Assembly: GCF_040720935.1 (NCBI RefSeq)
Contig: NZ_JBFDAE010000007.1
Span: forward strand, 167,034 to 231,033
DNA from: Jejuia sp040720935
Lineage (GTDB): Bacteria; Bacteroidota; Bacteroidia; Flavobacteriales; Flavobacteriaceae
Direction: 5' to 3'
DNA length: 64,000 nt
Below the pieces are notes generated by a model. That model was not told where the DNA came from, did no database searches, and was given only the letters and a program-made list of their open reading frames with translations. The first letter of the stretch is position 1. Every line of letters begins with the position of its first letter. Shown one piece after another: positions 43,594 through 53,000 of the stretch. The position numbers and the translations under genes were made by a program.

Positions 43594-45144
43594 ATGATTA
43601 TGACAAAAGAGCAAAAAGATAATTTATTTATTTTGGTAAAATCGCTTTCAAAATCCGAAAAGCGACAGTTCAAACTCTATGTGGGTCGTTTGGGGGTAAA
43701 TGAAGACTCTAAATTTTTAATGCTTTTTAATATTTTGGATAAACTTAAGTCTTATGATGAGGCTGCTATCTTGAAAAAAGGCATTGTAAAAAAGCAGCAG
43801 TTATCGAACTTAAAGGCGCATTTATACAAACAGATATTAATCAGTTTGCGCTTAAATCCTTCGCACCAAAACATCAGAATCCAAATTAGGGAACAACTCG
43901 ATTTTGCGACAATTTTATATCATAAGGGCTTGTACAAACAGAGTTTAAAAATTCTAGATAAAGCAAAAAATTTGGCGATTGCCAATGAAGAAAAAAATGC
44001 AGCTTACGAGATTGTAGAGTTAGAAAAGGTTATTGAGTCTCAGTACATTACAAGAAGTATTAGCAATAGGGCAGATGAACTGACAATTCAGGCAAAAGAG
44101 TTGAGCTTGCAAAATGTTTTGGCAAGTAAACTCTCTAATTTATCACTACAATTATATGGTTTGTTTTTAAAGACTGGTTACGTAAAAAATGATGAAGACC
44201 ATCAAATAATAACGAAATATTATAAAGATAGATTGCCCAAATATGATATTAACAAATTAGGTTTTCGCGAGAAATTGTGGTTATACAAAGCAAAATTATG
44301 GTACAGTTTTTTAACGGTAGATTTCCTGTCCTGTTATAAATATGCCTCTAAATGGGTGGATTTATTCTATGAAAATAAAAATATGATTGTATTGAATCCT
44401 GTCTTTTTTTTGAGAGGAAATCATTACTTGCTGGAGTCGTTATTTTATTTGCGTCAGCACGAAAAATTTAAGGACACACTCTCCAAATTTGAAGATATTA
44501 CCAAAGAAGATTGGTTTCCGCTCGACGATAATAACGAAGCATTAGCATTTCTGTTTATCTATAACAACAAATTCAATCTTCATTTTATCGAAGGAAGTTT
44601 TCAAGACGGTTTGCCATTAATAGATACGGTTTTAGAACAATTAATAAAATACAGCAATCGTATAGACGAGCATCACGTTATGGTGTTTTATTATAAAATT
44701 GCGAGCATGTATTTTGGAGCAGGCGAAAACAAAAAGTGTATTCATTTCTTAGAAAAAATTATTAGTAACAAGTCTTTACAAATGCGCGAAGATTTATTGT
44801 GTTTTTCAAGAATTTTAAATCTTGTAGCACATTACGAAGCGGGCCTGGATTACAACTTAGACGTCTTGATTAAAAGCACTTATAAGTTTTTAATTAAAAT
44901 GGAAGATTTATATGAAGTACAAAAAGAATTCATCAAGTTTTTAAGAGGTTTAGGAGATATTTATCCGCACGAAGTAAAAGGAGAATTCATTAAACTCCAC
45001 AAGAAATTAAAGGAGTTTGAAGATGACCCCTATCAAAGTCGTGCCTTCCTGTATCTAGATATTATTTCTTGGCTGGAGTCTAAAATCGAGAACCGACCTA
45101 TTGGCGCTATCATACGAGAAAAGTTTCATGTGTCAAGTAGTTAG
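43594..45144 (+). CDS. Conserved flavobacterial hypothetical protein, all-helical
   Basis: 516 residues, basic, with no signal peptide or membrane span. The sequence is almost entirely predicted helical, with repeated Leu/Tyr/Ala patterns (LYKQSLKILDKAKNLAIANE and similar) that suggest TPR-like repeats. No catalytic motif was seen. A start at the ATG two codons later is equally possible. It is divergent from leuA. A role as a scaffold or regulator is only a guess from the fold type. Confidence 0.72.
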   Translation: MIMTKEQKDNLFILVKSLSKSEKRQFKLYVGRLGVNEDSKFLMLFNILDKLKSYDEAAILKKGIVKKQQLSNLKAHLYKQILISLRLNPSHQNIRIQIREQLDFATILYHKGLYKQSLKILDKAKNLAIANEEKNAAYEIVELEKVIESQYITRSISNRADELTIQAKELSLQNVLASKLSNLSLQLYGLFLKTGYVKNDEDHQIITKYYKDRLPKYDINKLGFREKLWLYKAKLWYSFLTVDFLSCYKYASKWVDLFYENKNMIVLNPVFFLRGNHYLLESLFYLRQHEKFKDTLSKFEDITKEDWFPLDDNNEALAFLFIYNNKFNLHFIEGSFQDGLPLIDTVLEQLIKYSNRIDEHHVMVFYYKIASMYFGAGENKKCIHFLEKIISNKSLQMREDLLCFSRILNLVAHYEAGLDYNLDVLIKSTYKFLIKMEDLYEVQKEFIKFLRGLGDIYPHEVKGEFIKLHKKLKEFEDDPYQSRAFLYLDIISWLESKIENRPIGAIIREKFHVSSS

Positions 45145-45154
45145 TGTTTTGTTT

Positions 45155-45221
45155 TGGGCGTAACCTATACCCTGAATTTAGTTCAGGACCTAAGTCGGGC
45201 TTTCGGCAGTCTCCCGATTTA
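45155..45221. repeat. Dispersed repeat with CTGAATTTAGTTCAG core
   Basis: The core CCTGAATTTAGTTCAGG (45171-45187) is followed by TCGGG...CCCGA arms. The same core in reverse complement occurs at 62061-62107, with GGGAATGCCC in place of GGGCGTAACC. The rest of 45145-45385 shows no gene. Confidence 0.75.
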
Positions 45222-45385
45222 CATTGGAATCAAACATGCCGTTCAATCTCTTACGTATCTATCTGCATAAATTGTTTCTTTAAGCTGTCTTAAGGTGTAT
45301 TTATTAAAATATCTCCTCAAAAATTTGGATATTAACGTTTCAGATTCAATATTTGCATTCACAAAGTTCAAAAACTTATTGAAAT

Positions 45386-45506
45386 GTTATCAAGAAAGGT
45401 GGAGGGATAGACCCTTTGAAACCTTAGCAACCCTTTAAACTTATTAAAGAAGGTGCTAAATTCTACTTAAATTACCGATTCATTTATCGGTGTTTGGATA
45501 GATAAC
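45386..45506 (+). ncRNA. SAM-I (S-box) riboswitch
   Basis: The P1 stem pairs GTTATC (45386-45391) with GATAAC (45501-45506). The core follows the S-box order: AAGAAAGGTGGAGGGA, then TTTGAAACCTTAGCAACC, then AAGGTGCTAAATTC, then a P4 hairpin (ACCGATTCATTTATCGGT). SAM binding would turn off downstream methionine-synthesis genes. It lies 162 bp upstream of metY. Assignment is by the conserved core; a covariance search would confirm it. Confidence 0.93.
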
Positions 45507-45512
45507 CCCAAG

Positions 45513-45541
45513 AAAATTACGTTGTGTAATTTTAATACTTC
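45513..45541 (+). terminator. Possible riboswitch expression-platform hairpin
   Basis: AAAATTAC (45513-45520) pairs with GTAATTTT (45526-45533) over a 5-nt loop, followed by a loose T-rich run. It begins 7 nt after the riboswitch P1 stem. It may be the terminator formed when SAM is bound, but the U-tract is poor. Confidence 0.5.
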
Positions 45542-45668
45542 TTTATAACATTTTTCTATTAAGTCCAAAAATGATCTAAGATGCTTTTTGCATTAAGGGT
45601 TCAATTGAATTTGTCATTCTCGCAAATGTGGGAATCTTTAAGTTTAACTAAATTAAGATACTAGAAAA

Positions 45669-46943
45669 ATGAGCGATCAAAAATTAGCAACAAACGCATT
45701 ACATGCAGGGCATGACGTGGCAGCAAATGGTGGAGCAAGAGCAGTTCCTATTTACCAAACAACTTCTTACGTTTTTAACAATTCAGACCATGCAGCAAAC
45801 CTATTCTCATTACAAGAATTAGGGTTTATTTACACACGTTTAAACAACCCGACCAATCAAATTTTACAAGATCGTTTGGCTGCTGTAGAAGGTGGTATAG
45901 GAGCAGTTGTATTTGCCTCAGGAACTGCAGCAATAGCAACAGGGTTGTTAACCTTGTTAAAAGCTGGAGATCATATTGTAGCATCAAGTAGTTTATATGG
46001 CGGAACTTATAATCTATTGAGTGTGACACTTCCAAGATTGGGTATTACAACAACATTTGTAGATGCTTCAAATCCTGATAATTTTAAAGACGCAGCACAG
46101 GATAATACCAGAGCATTTTTTGTGGAATCTTTAGGAAATCCAAAACTGGATGTTTTAGATTTAGAAGCAATTGCAGCACATTCTAAAGCCGCAGAAGTTC
46201 CTTTTATAGTGGATAACACAGTTGCGACACCAGTTTTGTTAAACCCAATTGAACACGGCGCAAATATTGTAATCCACTCGTTGACAAAATATATTGGCGG
46301 CCAAGGAACATCTCTTGGTGGTGCTATTATTGATGCTGGTACTTTTAATTGGGCAAACGGAAAATTCCCAGAATTCACAGAACCTTCAGCAGGATACCAT
46401 GGCTTAAAATACCACGAAGTATTGGGAGCAGCATCATATACTTTCAAATTAATTTTAGAAGGTTTAAGGGATTTTGGAGGTGCTATGAGTCCAACAAATG
46501 CATTCAACATTATTCAAGGTTTAGAAACGTTACCTGTTAGAATCAAACAACATAGTGAAAATGCTTTGGAAATCGCAAAATGGTTAGAAGCACAAGATGA
46601 AATAGCTTGGGTAAACTATCCCGGATTAAAGAGTAGCAAATACAACGCCTTAGCAAATAAATATTTACCCAAAGGACAAAGTGGCATTGTAACTTTCGGA
46701 CATAAAGGTGGTTTTGATGCCGCTAAAAAAATAGCTGATAACACGAAATTATTCTCTTTATTAGCCAATATTGGAGATACAAAATCTTTAATCATCCATC
46801 CGGGAAGTACAACACATCAGCAGTTGGATGAAGCAGAACAAGAATCGGCAGGTGTATCTGGGGATTTAATTCGTTTGTCTGTTGGTATTGAAGATATCAA
46901 CGATTTGAAAGCAGATTTGAAAGCGGCTTTTAAAACGGTTTAA
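45669..46943 (+). CDS. metY: O-acetylhomoserine sulfhydrylase
   Basis: 424 residues of the Cys/Met PLP family. The PLP lysine is in HSLTKYIGGQGTSLGG (about 203-218), with the conserved YTRLNNPTNQILQDRLAAVEG and SLGNPKLDVLDLEAIAA. The length of about 425 and the HGLKYHEVLG insert are typical of O-acetylhomoserine aminocarboxypropyltransferase, which makes homocysteine from sulfide. It lies directly under the SAM-I riboswitch and upstream of the gene that makes its substrate. Confidence 0.94.
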   Translation: MSDQKLATNALHAGHDVAANGGARAVPIYQTTSYVFNNSDHAANLFSLQELGFIYTRLNNPTNQILQDRLAAVEGGIGAVVFASGTAAIATGLLTLLKAGDHIVASSSLYGGTYNLLSVTLPRLGITTTFVDASNPDNFKDAAQDNTRAFFVESLGNPKLDVLDLEAIAAHSKAAEVPFIVDNTVATPVLLNPIEHGANIVIHSLTKYIGGQGTSLGGAIIDAGTFNWANGKFPEFTEPSAGYHGLKYHEVLGAASYTFKLILEGLRDFGGAMSPTNAFNIIQGLETLPVRIKQHSENALEIAKWLEAQDEIAWVNYPGLKSSKYNALANKYLPKGQSGIVTFGHKGGFDAAKKIADNTKLFSLLANIGDTKSLIIHPGSTTHQQLDEAEQESAGVSGDLIRLSVGIEDINDLKADLKAAFKTV

Positions 46944-46952
46944 TAAAATTTT

Positions 46953-47104
46953 AGACCCTTCAGGTTTTTAAAACCTGAAAGGTCTTGATAAAAAATAAAT
47001 AAGCAAACCAGACCTACTCCCGACGATTCGGGATTAAAATCTCGCAGGTCTAGAAAAACAATAGTGAGTATTCCTCCCCTTCGGGGAGGTTAGGAGGGGC
47101 TTTT
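46953..47104 (+). repeat. Three dispersed repeats between metY and the metX-thrA fusion
   Basis: 46953-46985 is a 33-bp palindrome (CCCTTCAGG against CCTGAAAGG, one mismatch). 47010-47051 is a composite with arms AGACCT and AGGTCT and an inner TCCCGACGATTCGGGA. 47071-47104 is CCTCCCC-TTC-GGGGAGG plus TTAGGAGGGGCTTTT and abuts the ATG at 47105. The third provides AGGAGG at a good Shine-Dalgarno distance. Confidence 0.88.
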
Positions 47105-50100
47105 ATGAAACATCCATTACAACATATCATCATTCCAAATTACACCACCGAAAGTGGTGCGCTTAACCCTGAAATAAAGTTAAGTTACCAAGTGTTTGGT
47201 AAACCTTTGGGCACTGGACCTATCGTTTTGGTAAATCATGCATTAACGGGAAATAGCGAAGTGGCAGGAGAAAACGGCTGGTGGAAAGATGTAGTTGGCG
47301 AAAATAAAGTCATAGACACAAAACTATACACCGTTTTGGCTTTTAATATTCCTGGAAACGGATTTGATGGTTTCGTCATTGATAATTACAAAGACTTTGT
47401 AGCAAGAGATGTCGCAAAATTGTTTCTAAAAGGTTTAAAAGCATTAGATACAGGTCAGGTTTTTGCAACTATTGGAGGTTCTTTAGGTGGTGGGATTGCA
47501 TGGGAAATGGCCGTTTTGCAGCCCGATTTTACCGAACATTTAGTTGTCGTGGCAACAGATTGGAAATCTACCGATTGGCTAATTGCCAATTGCCAAATTC
47601 AAGAACAATTTCTATTGAATTCCAAACATCCAGTTCACGATGCAAGAATGCACGCCATGTTGTGTTATCGCACGCCAGAGTCTTTTAAAGCTCGTTTTCA
47701 ACGGTCTAAAAATGATGATTTAGAGATTTTTAATGTCGAAAGTTGGTTGTTGCACCATGGAAAGAAATTACAGGAGCGCTTTCAATTATCGGCTTATAAG
47801 TTGATGAATCAGTTGTTAAAATCCATTGATGTGACAAAAGGCAGATCGACCAATTTTAATGTGCTTGAAAATATAGAAGCGAATATTCATATTGTAGGTG
47901 TGGATTCCGATTTGTTTTTTACTGCGGAAGAAAACAGGGAAACCCACAAACAACTCGCGTTAACACACCCGAATGTAACCTATAATGAAATTCATTCGGT
48001 ACACGGGCATGATGCTTTTTTAATGGAATACGACCAATTGGAAAAAATTATTGAGGGCATTTTTGTGCCACATTCTAAAAGAAAACAAATGAAGGTATTA
48101 AAATTTGGAGGTAAATCTTTAGCCAACGGAAAAGGTTTGGAAACAGTACTTTCAATTATAAAAAATAAGGTTGAGGCAGGAGAACGTATTACAGTTGTAG
48201 TTTCTGCAAGAGGTTCAGCGACAAATGATTTAGATGCTATTCTGAATAAAGCTTTGAAAGGAGAACCGTTTAAAGAAGATCTGGAAGCTTTTAAAAACTA
48301 CCAAACCGAACCGTCAAAACATATTGACTTTTCAGAAGAGTTTTCAACTTTAGATAAATTGTTTGAAGGTGTAAGTCTGTTAAGAGATTTCAGCAAAAAA
48401 ACGAAAGATAATATTTTGGCGCAAGGGGAATTATTATCGGTTAAGCTCATATCCAATTTATTGAACGAACAAGGCGTAAAAGCAAAAGCTACCGATGCTC
48501 GTGAGTTGATAAAAACAGATGAAACTTTTGGTAATGCACAACCAATATCAAAAGTTTCTAAAGAAAACATTAAAGCTTACTTCGGAAAAAATAACGATGT
48601 CATAAATGTAGTTACTGGCTTTATTGCTTCAAATTTAAAAAACGAAACGACTACTTTAGGAAGAAATGGAAGTAATTATACCGCAGCCTTAATTGCTAAC
48701 TTTTTAGACGCCGATGAACTTCAAAATTACACACACGTAAGTGGTATTTATACGGCAGACCCAAGTTTAGTGCCAGATGCAAAACAAATTAGAGAACTGT
48801 CCTTTAGTGAAGCAAACGAATTAGCAAACTTCGGAACTTCGGTGTTACATGCAAAAACCATTATTCCGTTAGTTGAAAAAAATATTAATCTTCGGATTTT
48901 AAATACATTCAATTCAGATGATGAAGGGACGCTAATTACTGCAAAACCAAGCACAAAAGAAGTAACCTCATTATCAATTTTAGATAACGTAGCCCTATTG
49001 AATTTAGAAGGTCGTGGGCTTTTAGGGAAAATTGGCGTGGATGCCAGAATATTTGGTGCATTGAGTAGGCATGGCATTAGCGTAAGTATAGTGTCGCAGG
49101 GTTCTTCCGAAAGAGGTATCGGTTTAATTATCAATGCAGACCAAGCCACTCAAGCAGTTATTGCTTTAGAACGTGAATTTGAAAGTGATTTCTATTCGCA
49201 GGATGTGAATAAAATTGATGTTATTGATGATGTTTCGGTAATTTCTATTATTGGGATTGAATTGAGTTCATTCCATAAACCATTTAATGCCTTAATCAAA
49301 AATCAAATTACGCCATTGCTTTTCAATAACACGGTTACTGGTAAGAATGTGAGTTTGGTGGTTCGGAAATCGCAATTACATAAGGCTGTAAATGTGATTC
49401 ATGGCGAAGTTTTCGGAATTTCAAAAAAGATAAATATTGCTATTTTCGGACATGGTGGTGTTGGTGGCGCACTAATCAATCAAATTTTAAAATCGAAAGG
49501 AGATATAGAAAAACGTAAAGCCATCAACTTAAATGTGTTCGCCATTGCGAATTCTAAAAAAATGGTGCTTGATAAAAATGGCGCGAATTCCAATTGGGAA
49601 ACTGCCATAAAATTAAGTAGTTATGAGAGTTCTATTAATGACATTATTACTTACGCCAAAAACCATCATTTAGAGAATTTAATTGCTGTTGATAATACGG
49701 CTAGCAATGAGTTTTATAACAATTATATACCGCTAATTGAAGCTGGTTTCGACTTGGTATCATCTAACAAAATTGCAAATACCATTTCTCACGATTTCTA
49801 TACAGATCTTAGAAAACAGTTGAAAGATAACAATAAGGAGTATTTATACGAAACTACGGTTGGCGCAGGTTTACCATTAATAGATACCATTAAGTTATTG
49901 CATGAATCTGGCGAAAATATCACAAGAATTAGAGGTGTGTTTTCGGGAACGTTAAGTTATTTATTCAATAATTTTTCGGTGGAAGACAAGCCGTTTAGTC
50001 AAATTATTCAAGAAACGGTGGATAAAGGATTTACAGAACCAGATCCTCGCGAAGATTTTTCAGGAAATGATGTGGCGAGAAAGTTGTTGATTTTGGCGAG

Positions 50101-50503
50101 AGAGTTAGATTTGCAAAATGAATTTGAAGATGTTGAAGTTTTGAATTTAATTCCAGAAGCGTATCGTGATATTTCGGTTGAAGAATTTTTAGCACAATTG
50201 AATGTTTTAGACGAACAATATCAGAAATTGAAAGATGACCAAAAAGAAGGTCATGTGTTGAGATATGTTGGCGATTTGTCTGGAGATTTATCTCAAGACA
50301 AAGGGAATTTAGAAGTGAAATTAGTATCTATTCCAGAAGATAGTACGTTGGGACATGTAAAAGGTTCTGATGCTATTTTTGAAATATTTACAGAAAGTTA
50401 TGGGGAACAACCTATTGTGATTCAAGGAGCAGGAGCAGGTGCTGAGGTTACAGCACGTGGGGTTTTTGGGGATATTTTGAGGTTGAGTAAGCATATTAAT
50501 TAG
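47105..50503 (+). CDS. metX-thrA: Trifunctional fusion: homoserine O-acetyltransferase, aspartokinase, homoserine dehydrogenase
   Basis: 1132 residues. Residues 1-328 are a MetX alpha/beta-hydrolase: nucleophile S126 in GGSLGGGIAWEM, Asp in VGVDSDLFF and His in HSVHGHDAFL. Residue 329 is a Met opening MKVLKFGGKSLANGKG, the usual ThrA start. Aspartokinase (329-620), ACT domains (about 640-770), and homoserine dehydrogenase (about 775-1132, IFGHGGVGGALINQI) follow in order. The frame is continuous with no linker loss. The enzyme covers steps 1, 3 and 4 from aspartate to O-acetylhomoserine, the substrate of MetY next door. An internal start at 48089 could also yield free AK-HSD. A repeat-derived AGGAGG precedes the ATG. 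Confidence 0.93.
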   Translation: MKHPLQHIIIPNYTTESGALNPEIKLSYQVFGKPLGTGPIVLVNHALTGNSEVAGENGWWKDVVGENKVIDTKLYTVLAFNIPGNGFDGFVIDNYKDFVARDVAKLFLKGLKALDTGQVFATIGGSLGGGIAWEMAVLQPDFTEHLVVVATDWKSTDWLIANCQIQEQFLLNSKHPVHDARMHAMLCYRTPESFKARFQRSKNDDLEIFNVESWLLHHGKKLQERFQLSAYKLMNQLLKSIDVTKGRSTNFNVLENIEANIHIVGVDSDLFFTAEENRETHKQLALTHPNVTYNEIHSVHGHDAFLMEYDQLEKIIEGIFVPHSKRKQMKVLKFGGKSLANGKGLETVLSIIKNKVEAGERITVVVSARGSATNDLDAILNKALKGEPFKEDLEAFKNYQTEPSKHIDFSEEFSTLDKLFEGVSLLRDFSKKTKDNILAQGELLSVKLISNLLNEQGVKAKATDARELIKTDETFGNAQPISKVSKENIKAYFGKNNDVINVVTGFIASNLKNETTTLGRNGSNYTAALIANFLDADELQNYTHVSGIYTADPSLVPDAKQIRELSFSEANELANFGTSVLHAKTIIPLVEKNINLRILNTFNSDDEGTLITAKPSTKEVTSLSILDNVALLNLEGRGLLGKIGVDARIFGALSRHGISVSIVSQGSSERGIGLIINADQATQAVIALEREFESDFYSQDVNKIDVIDDVSVISIIGIELSSFHKPFNALIKNQITPLLFNNTVTGKNVSLVVRKSQLHKAVNVIHGEVFGISKKINIAIFGHGGVGGALINQILKSKGDIEKRKAINLNVFAIANSKKMVLDKNGANSNWETAIKLSSYESSINDIITYAKNHHLENLIAVDNTASNEFYNNYIPLIEAGFDLVSSNKIANTISHDFYTDLRKQLKDNNKEYLYETTVGAGLPLIDTIKLLHESGENITRIRGVFSGTLSYLFNNFSVEDKPFSQIIQETVDKGFTEPDPREDFSGNDVARKLLILARELDLQNEFEDVEVLNLIPEAYRDISVEEFLAQLNVLDEQYQKLKDDQKEGHVLRYVGDLSGDLSQDKGNLEVKLVSIPEDSTLGHVKGSDAIFEIFTESYGEQPIVIQGAGAGAEVTARGVFGDILRLSKHIN

Positions 50504-50509
50504 TGTTGT

Positions 50510-50832
50510 CATTCCCGCGAAAGCGGGAATCTAAAATATCCATCAGACCTGTCAGGTTTTGAAAACCTGACAGGTCTAGAGAACAATGAGGCCTGTAGAG
50601 ATAGAATAAACCTTGTAGGTTAGCTAACAGATAAGATAACGCTTTTAGGTTTAAAACCAAACCCCAGCAGACTTGCGCATTAGGGATTGAACGACATGTT
50701 TGAAATCCCCGACGCAGGAGGGATTGAGTAGTGAAAGCCCGACCACGCCCCAAAGCGTGGGAATGCCCAAATAATAAAAAATTAAAAATAGTAAAGTTGA
50801 GACCTGTCAGGTTTCTAAAACCTGACAGGTCT
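50510..50832. repeat. Repeat-dense gap between the metX-thrA fusion and the metZ-like gene
   Basis: In 343 bp there are at least five elements: CATTCCCGC-GAAA-GCGGGAAT (50510-50531), a 33-bp CCTGTCAGG palindrome (50545-50577), and a diverged CCTTGTAGG piece near 50611. A GCCCGACCACGC...GCGTGGGAATGCCC hairpin (50736-50768) and a second 33-bp CCTGTCAGG palindrome (50800-50832), which ends 14 bp before the next ATG, complete the set. No gene is seen in the gap. Confidence 0.85.
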
Positions 50833-50846
50833 GAAAAAGAATAAAA

Positions 50847-52016
50847 ATGAGCAAGAAAAAACACTTTGAAACGGAAGCGATAAGAACGCAGATTGAAACA
50901 TCTCAATTTTCAGAACATTCAGTTCCATTATATTTAACATCGGGATTTGTTTTTGATGATGCTGAGGACATGAGAGCCTCGTTTGCAGAGGAAAAGCAAC
51001 GCGATTTATACAGCAGATATAGCAACCCGAACGTGAACGAATTTGTGGATAAAGTGTGCTTGATGGAAGGCGCGGAAGCAGGTTTTGCATTTGCAAGTGG
51101 CATGGCTGCGGTGTTTTCGACATTTGCGACGTTGTTGGATGCGGGAGACCATGTGGTATCGTGTAGTTCGGTATTTGGGGCAACCCATGGGTTGTTTACT
51201 AAATATTTTCCGAAGTGGAATATTGAGTGTTCGTATTTTAATATTAACGAGGTCGAAACTATAGAAAGTTTAATTCAGCCTAATACAAAATTTATTTATG
51301 CAGAAACACCGACAAATCCTGGGGTTGATGTATTGGATTTGGAGTTTTTGAGTGCTATTTGTAAAAAACATGATTTGTTGTTGGTTATTGATAATTGTTT
51401 TGCAACACCATATTTGCAAGCGCCAATTAAATATGGTGCGGATTTAGTGATTCATTCGGCTACTAAATTAATGGACGGTCAAGGACGTGTACTTGGTGGT
51501 ATTACAGTCGGTAAAAAGGATTTGATTCGAGAAATTTATTTGTTTTCCAGATTGACGGGGCCTTCCATGAGTCCGTTTAATGCTTGGGTGTTGTCTAAAT
51601 CTTTAGAGACTTTAGCGGTACGTGTTGAAAAACATTGTGAAAATGCCTTGAAATTAGCTGAATTTTTAGAAGCGCATCCTAAAGTAAAATGGGTGAAATA
51701 TCCATTTTTGAAGTCACATCCCAAATATGATATTGCCAAAAAACAAATGCGATTAGGCGGTAATATTATTGCTTTTGAAGTGGCAGGTGGTTTAGATGAA
51801 GGTCGCGCCTTTTTAAATGCTATTAAAATGTGTTCGCTATCAGCCAATTTAGGAGATACCAGAACTATTGTAACGCATCCTGCAAGTACGACGCATGCAA
51901 AAGTAGAGCAAGACGTAAAAGCAGCTGCGGGAATTACGGATGGTATGGTGCGGGTTTCTGTTGGATTGGAGCATGTGGATGATATTATCGAGGATTTGGA
52001 GCAGGCTTTGGGTTAA
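50847..52016 (+). CDS. metZ: O-succinylhomoserine sulfhydrylase-like PLP enzyme
   Basis: 389 residues of the Cys/Met-metabolism PLP family. The PLP lysine is in HSATKLMDGQGRVLGG (about 208-223), with YSRYSNPNVNEF and AETPTNPGVDVLDLEF. The 390-residue length and LMDGQGR string are typical of MetZ (sulfide-using) rather than cystathionine gamma-synthase or MetY. Because the nearby MetX is an acetyltransferase type, the acyl donor may be O-acetylhomoserine. It provides a second route to homocysteine beside MetY. Confidence 0.84.
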   Translation: MSKKKHFETEAIRTQIETSQFSEHSVPLYLTSGFVFDDAEDMRASFAEEKQRDLYSRYSNPNVNEFVDKVCLMEGAEAGFAFASGMAAVFSTFATLLDAGDHVVSCSSVFGATHGLFTKYFPKWNIECSYFNINEVETIESLIQPNTKFIYAETPTNPGVDVLDLEFLSAICKKHDLLLVIDNCFATPYLQAPIKYGADLVIHSATKLMDGQGRVLGGITVGKKDLIREIYLFSRLTGPSMSPFNAWVLSKSLETLAVRVEKHCENALKLAEFLEAHPKVKWVKYPFLKSHPKYDIAKKQMRLGGNIIAFEVAGGLDEGRAFLNAIKMCSLSANLGDTRTIVTHPASTTHAKVEQDVKAAAGITDGMVRVSVGLEHVDDIIEDLEQALG

Positions 52017-52098
52017 TTCCTGATGAGAAAATTTATGTCAGTTTGAGTGATTTTTGCAAAAAATCGTATCGAAAACAAATAAATTTTCACCTTTCAAG

Positions 52099-52136
52099 CT
52101 TCTCGATACATCACACTTATGGCGTGATACTCGAAG
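52099..52136. repeat. Dispersed imperfect hairpin with CTTCTCGATAC arms
   Basis: CTTCTCGATACATCAC pairs imperfectly with GTGATACTCGAAG. With the upstream TGTCAGTTTGAGTG and CGTATCGAAAAC pieces it resembles a further flavobacterial repeat family. It fills the gap before the phzF-like gene. Confidence 0.65.
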
Positions 52137-52181
52137 TGACTTGGATACTTATGTAGAGATTTGCGCCAAAATAAATTGAAA

Positions 52182-52982
52182 ATGACAAACAACAAAACCA
52201 TATATCAAGTAGATGCTTTCGCCAATGTTGCCTTTCAAGGTAATCCGGCAGGAGTGATGCTAGTTGATGGTTCATTATCTGATGAATGGATGCAAAACAT
52301 GGCTTTAGAGATGAATTTATCTGAAACCGCTTTTGTTATTCCTAAGGAAGATAGTTTCGATATTCGATATTTTACGCCTACAACCGAAATTCCATTATGT
52401 GGACATGCAACTTTAGCTTCGGCTCATATTATTTATCAACTCGGTTTGAAAGATGAAAATGAAACTATTCATTTTAAAGCTAAAGGAGGAAATTTAACAA
52501 TTACTAAAGAGGAAGATTTTATTGTGATGACTTTTCCGAAGTATCCATTAACCAAAACTAAAATCCCAAAAAATTTTAAAAGTAGTGTTGGCTTTCAACC
52601 TGTAGAAATATATTCCAGTTCAAATAATTGGATTGTTGCAGTTGCTAAAAATCAAAATGAAATTGAACAATCTAACCCTAATTTTGAAGCTTTAAAAACA
52701 AATGGTTTAGGGCATTTAATGGTTTCTTCCGAAGGAAAAGAATCTAATATTGATTTTGTTGTGCGATGTTTTGCACCTGCTTCTGGGATCAATGAAGATC
52801 CTGTTACTGGTTCAGCATATTGTGCGCTTACTCCTCTTTGGTCTCAAAAACTACAAAAAACAGAAATGTTTTCTCTTCAAGTATCTGAAAGGGGTGGCGA
52901 GGTAAAGACTAGTCTCAAGAATAATAAAGTTGAAATTAAAGGAAAAGCGATTACCGTTTTTGAGGCCAAGTTGAAACTATAA
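52182..52982 (+). CDS. PhzF family isomerase
   Basis: 266 residues from the ATG at 52182; an in-frame TTG at 52161 would only add seven unconserved residues. The start NKTIYQVDAFANVAFQGNPAG, and the catalytic Glu in MNLSETAFVI (about E40), are the family core. LCGHATLASAHI and NEDPVTGSAYCALTP are the other two signature segments. PhzF-fold proteins catalyse isomerisation; most outside phenazine clusters have unknown substrates. No phenazine genes are present. The Rrf2 gene follows after 18 bp. Confidence 0.87.
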   Translation: MTNNKTIYQVDAFANVAFQGNPAGVMLVDGSLSDEWMQNMALEMNLSETAFVIPKEDSFDIRYFTPTTEIPLCGHATLASAHIIYQLGLKDENETIHFKAKGGNLTITKEEDFIVMTFPKYPLTKTKIPKNFKSSVGFQPVEIYSSSNNWIVAVAKNQNEIEQSNPNFEALKTNGLGHLMVSSEGKESNIDFVVRCFAPASGINEDPVTGSAYCALTPLWSQKLQKTEMFSLQVSERGGEVKTSLKNNKVEIKGKAITVFEAKLKL

Positions 52983-53000
52983 TTTCTCTATCTTAGCCCC

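Noticed and set aside
45581..45664. 27-residue ORF between the SAM riboswitch and metY
   Set aside because: It runs through a dispersed ATTCTCGC...GGGAATCT repeat, has no special codon run and no start signal, so it is probably chance.
46007..46510. Long antisense frame (167 codons) within metY
   Set aside because: It mirrors a strongly conserved coding sequence, and no start signal or domain is seen. Other long antisense frames (for example 31246-31659 in proA and 38314-38784 in the alpha/beta hydrolase) were dropped for the same reason.
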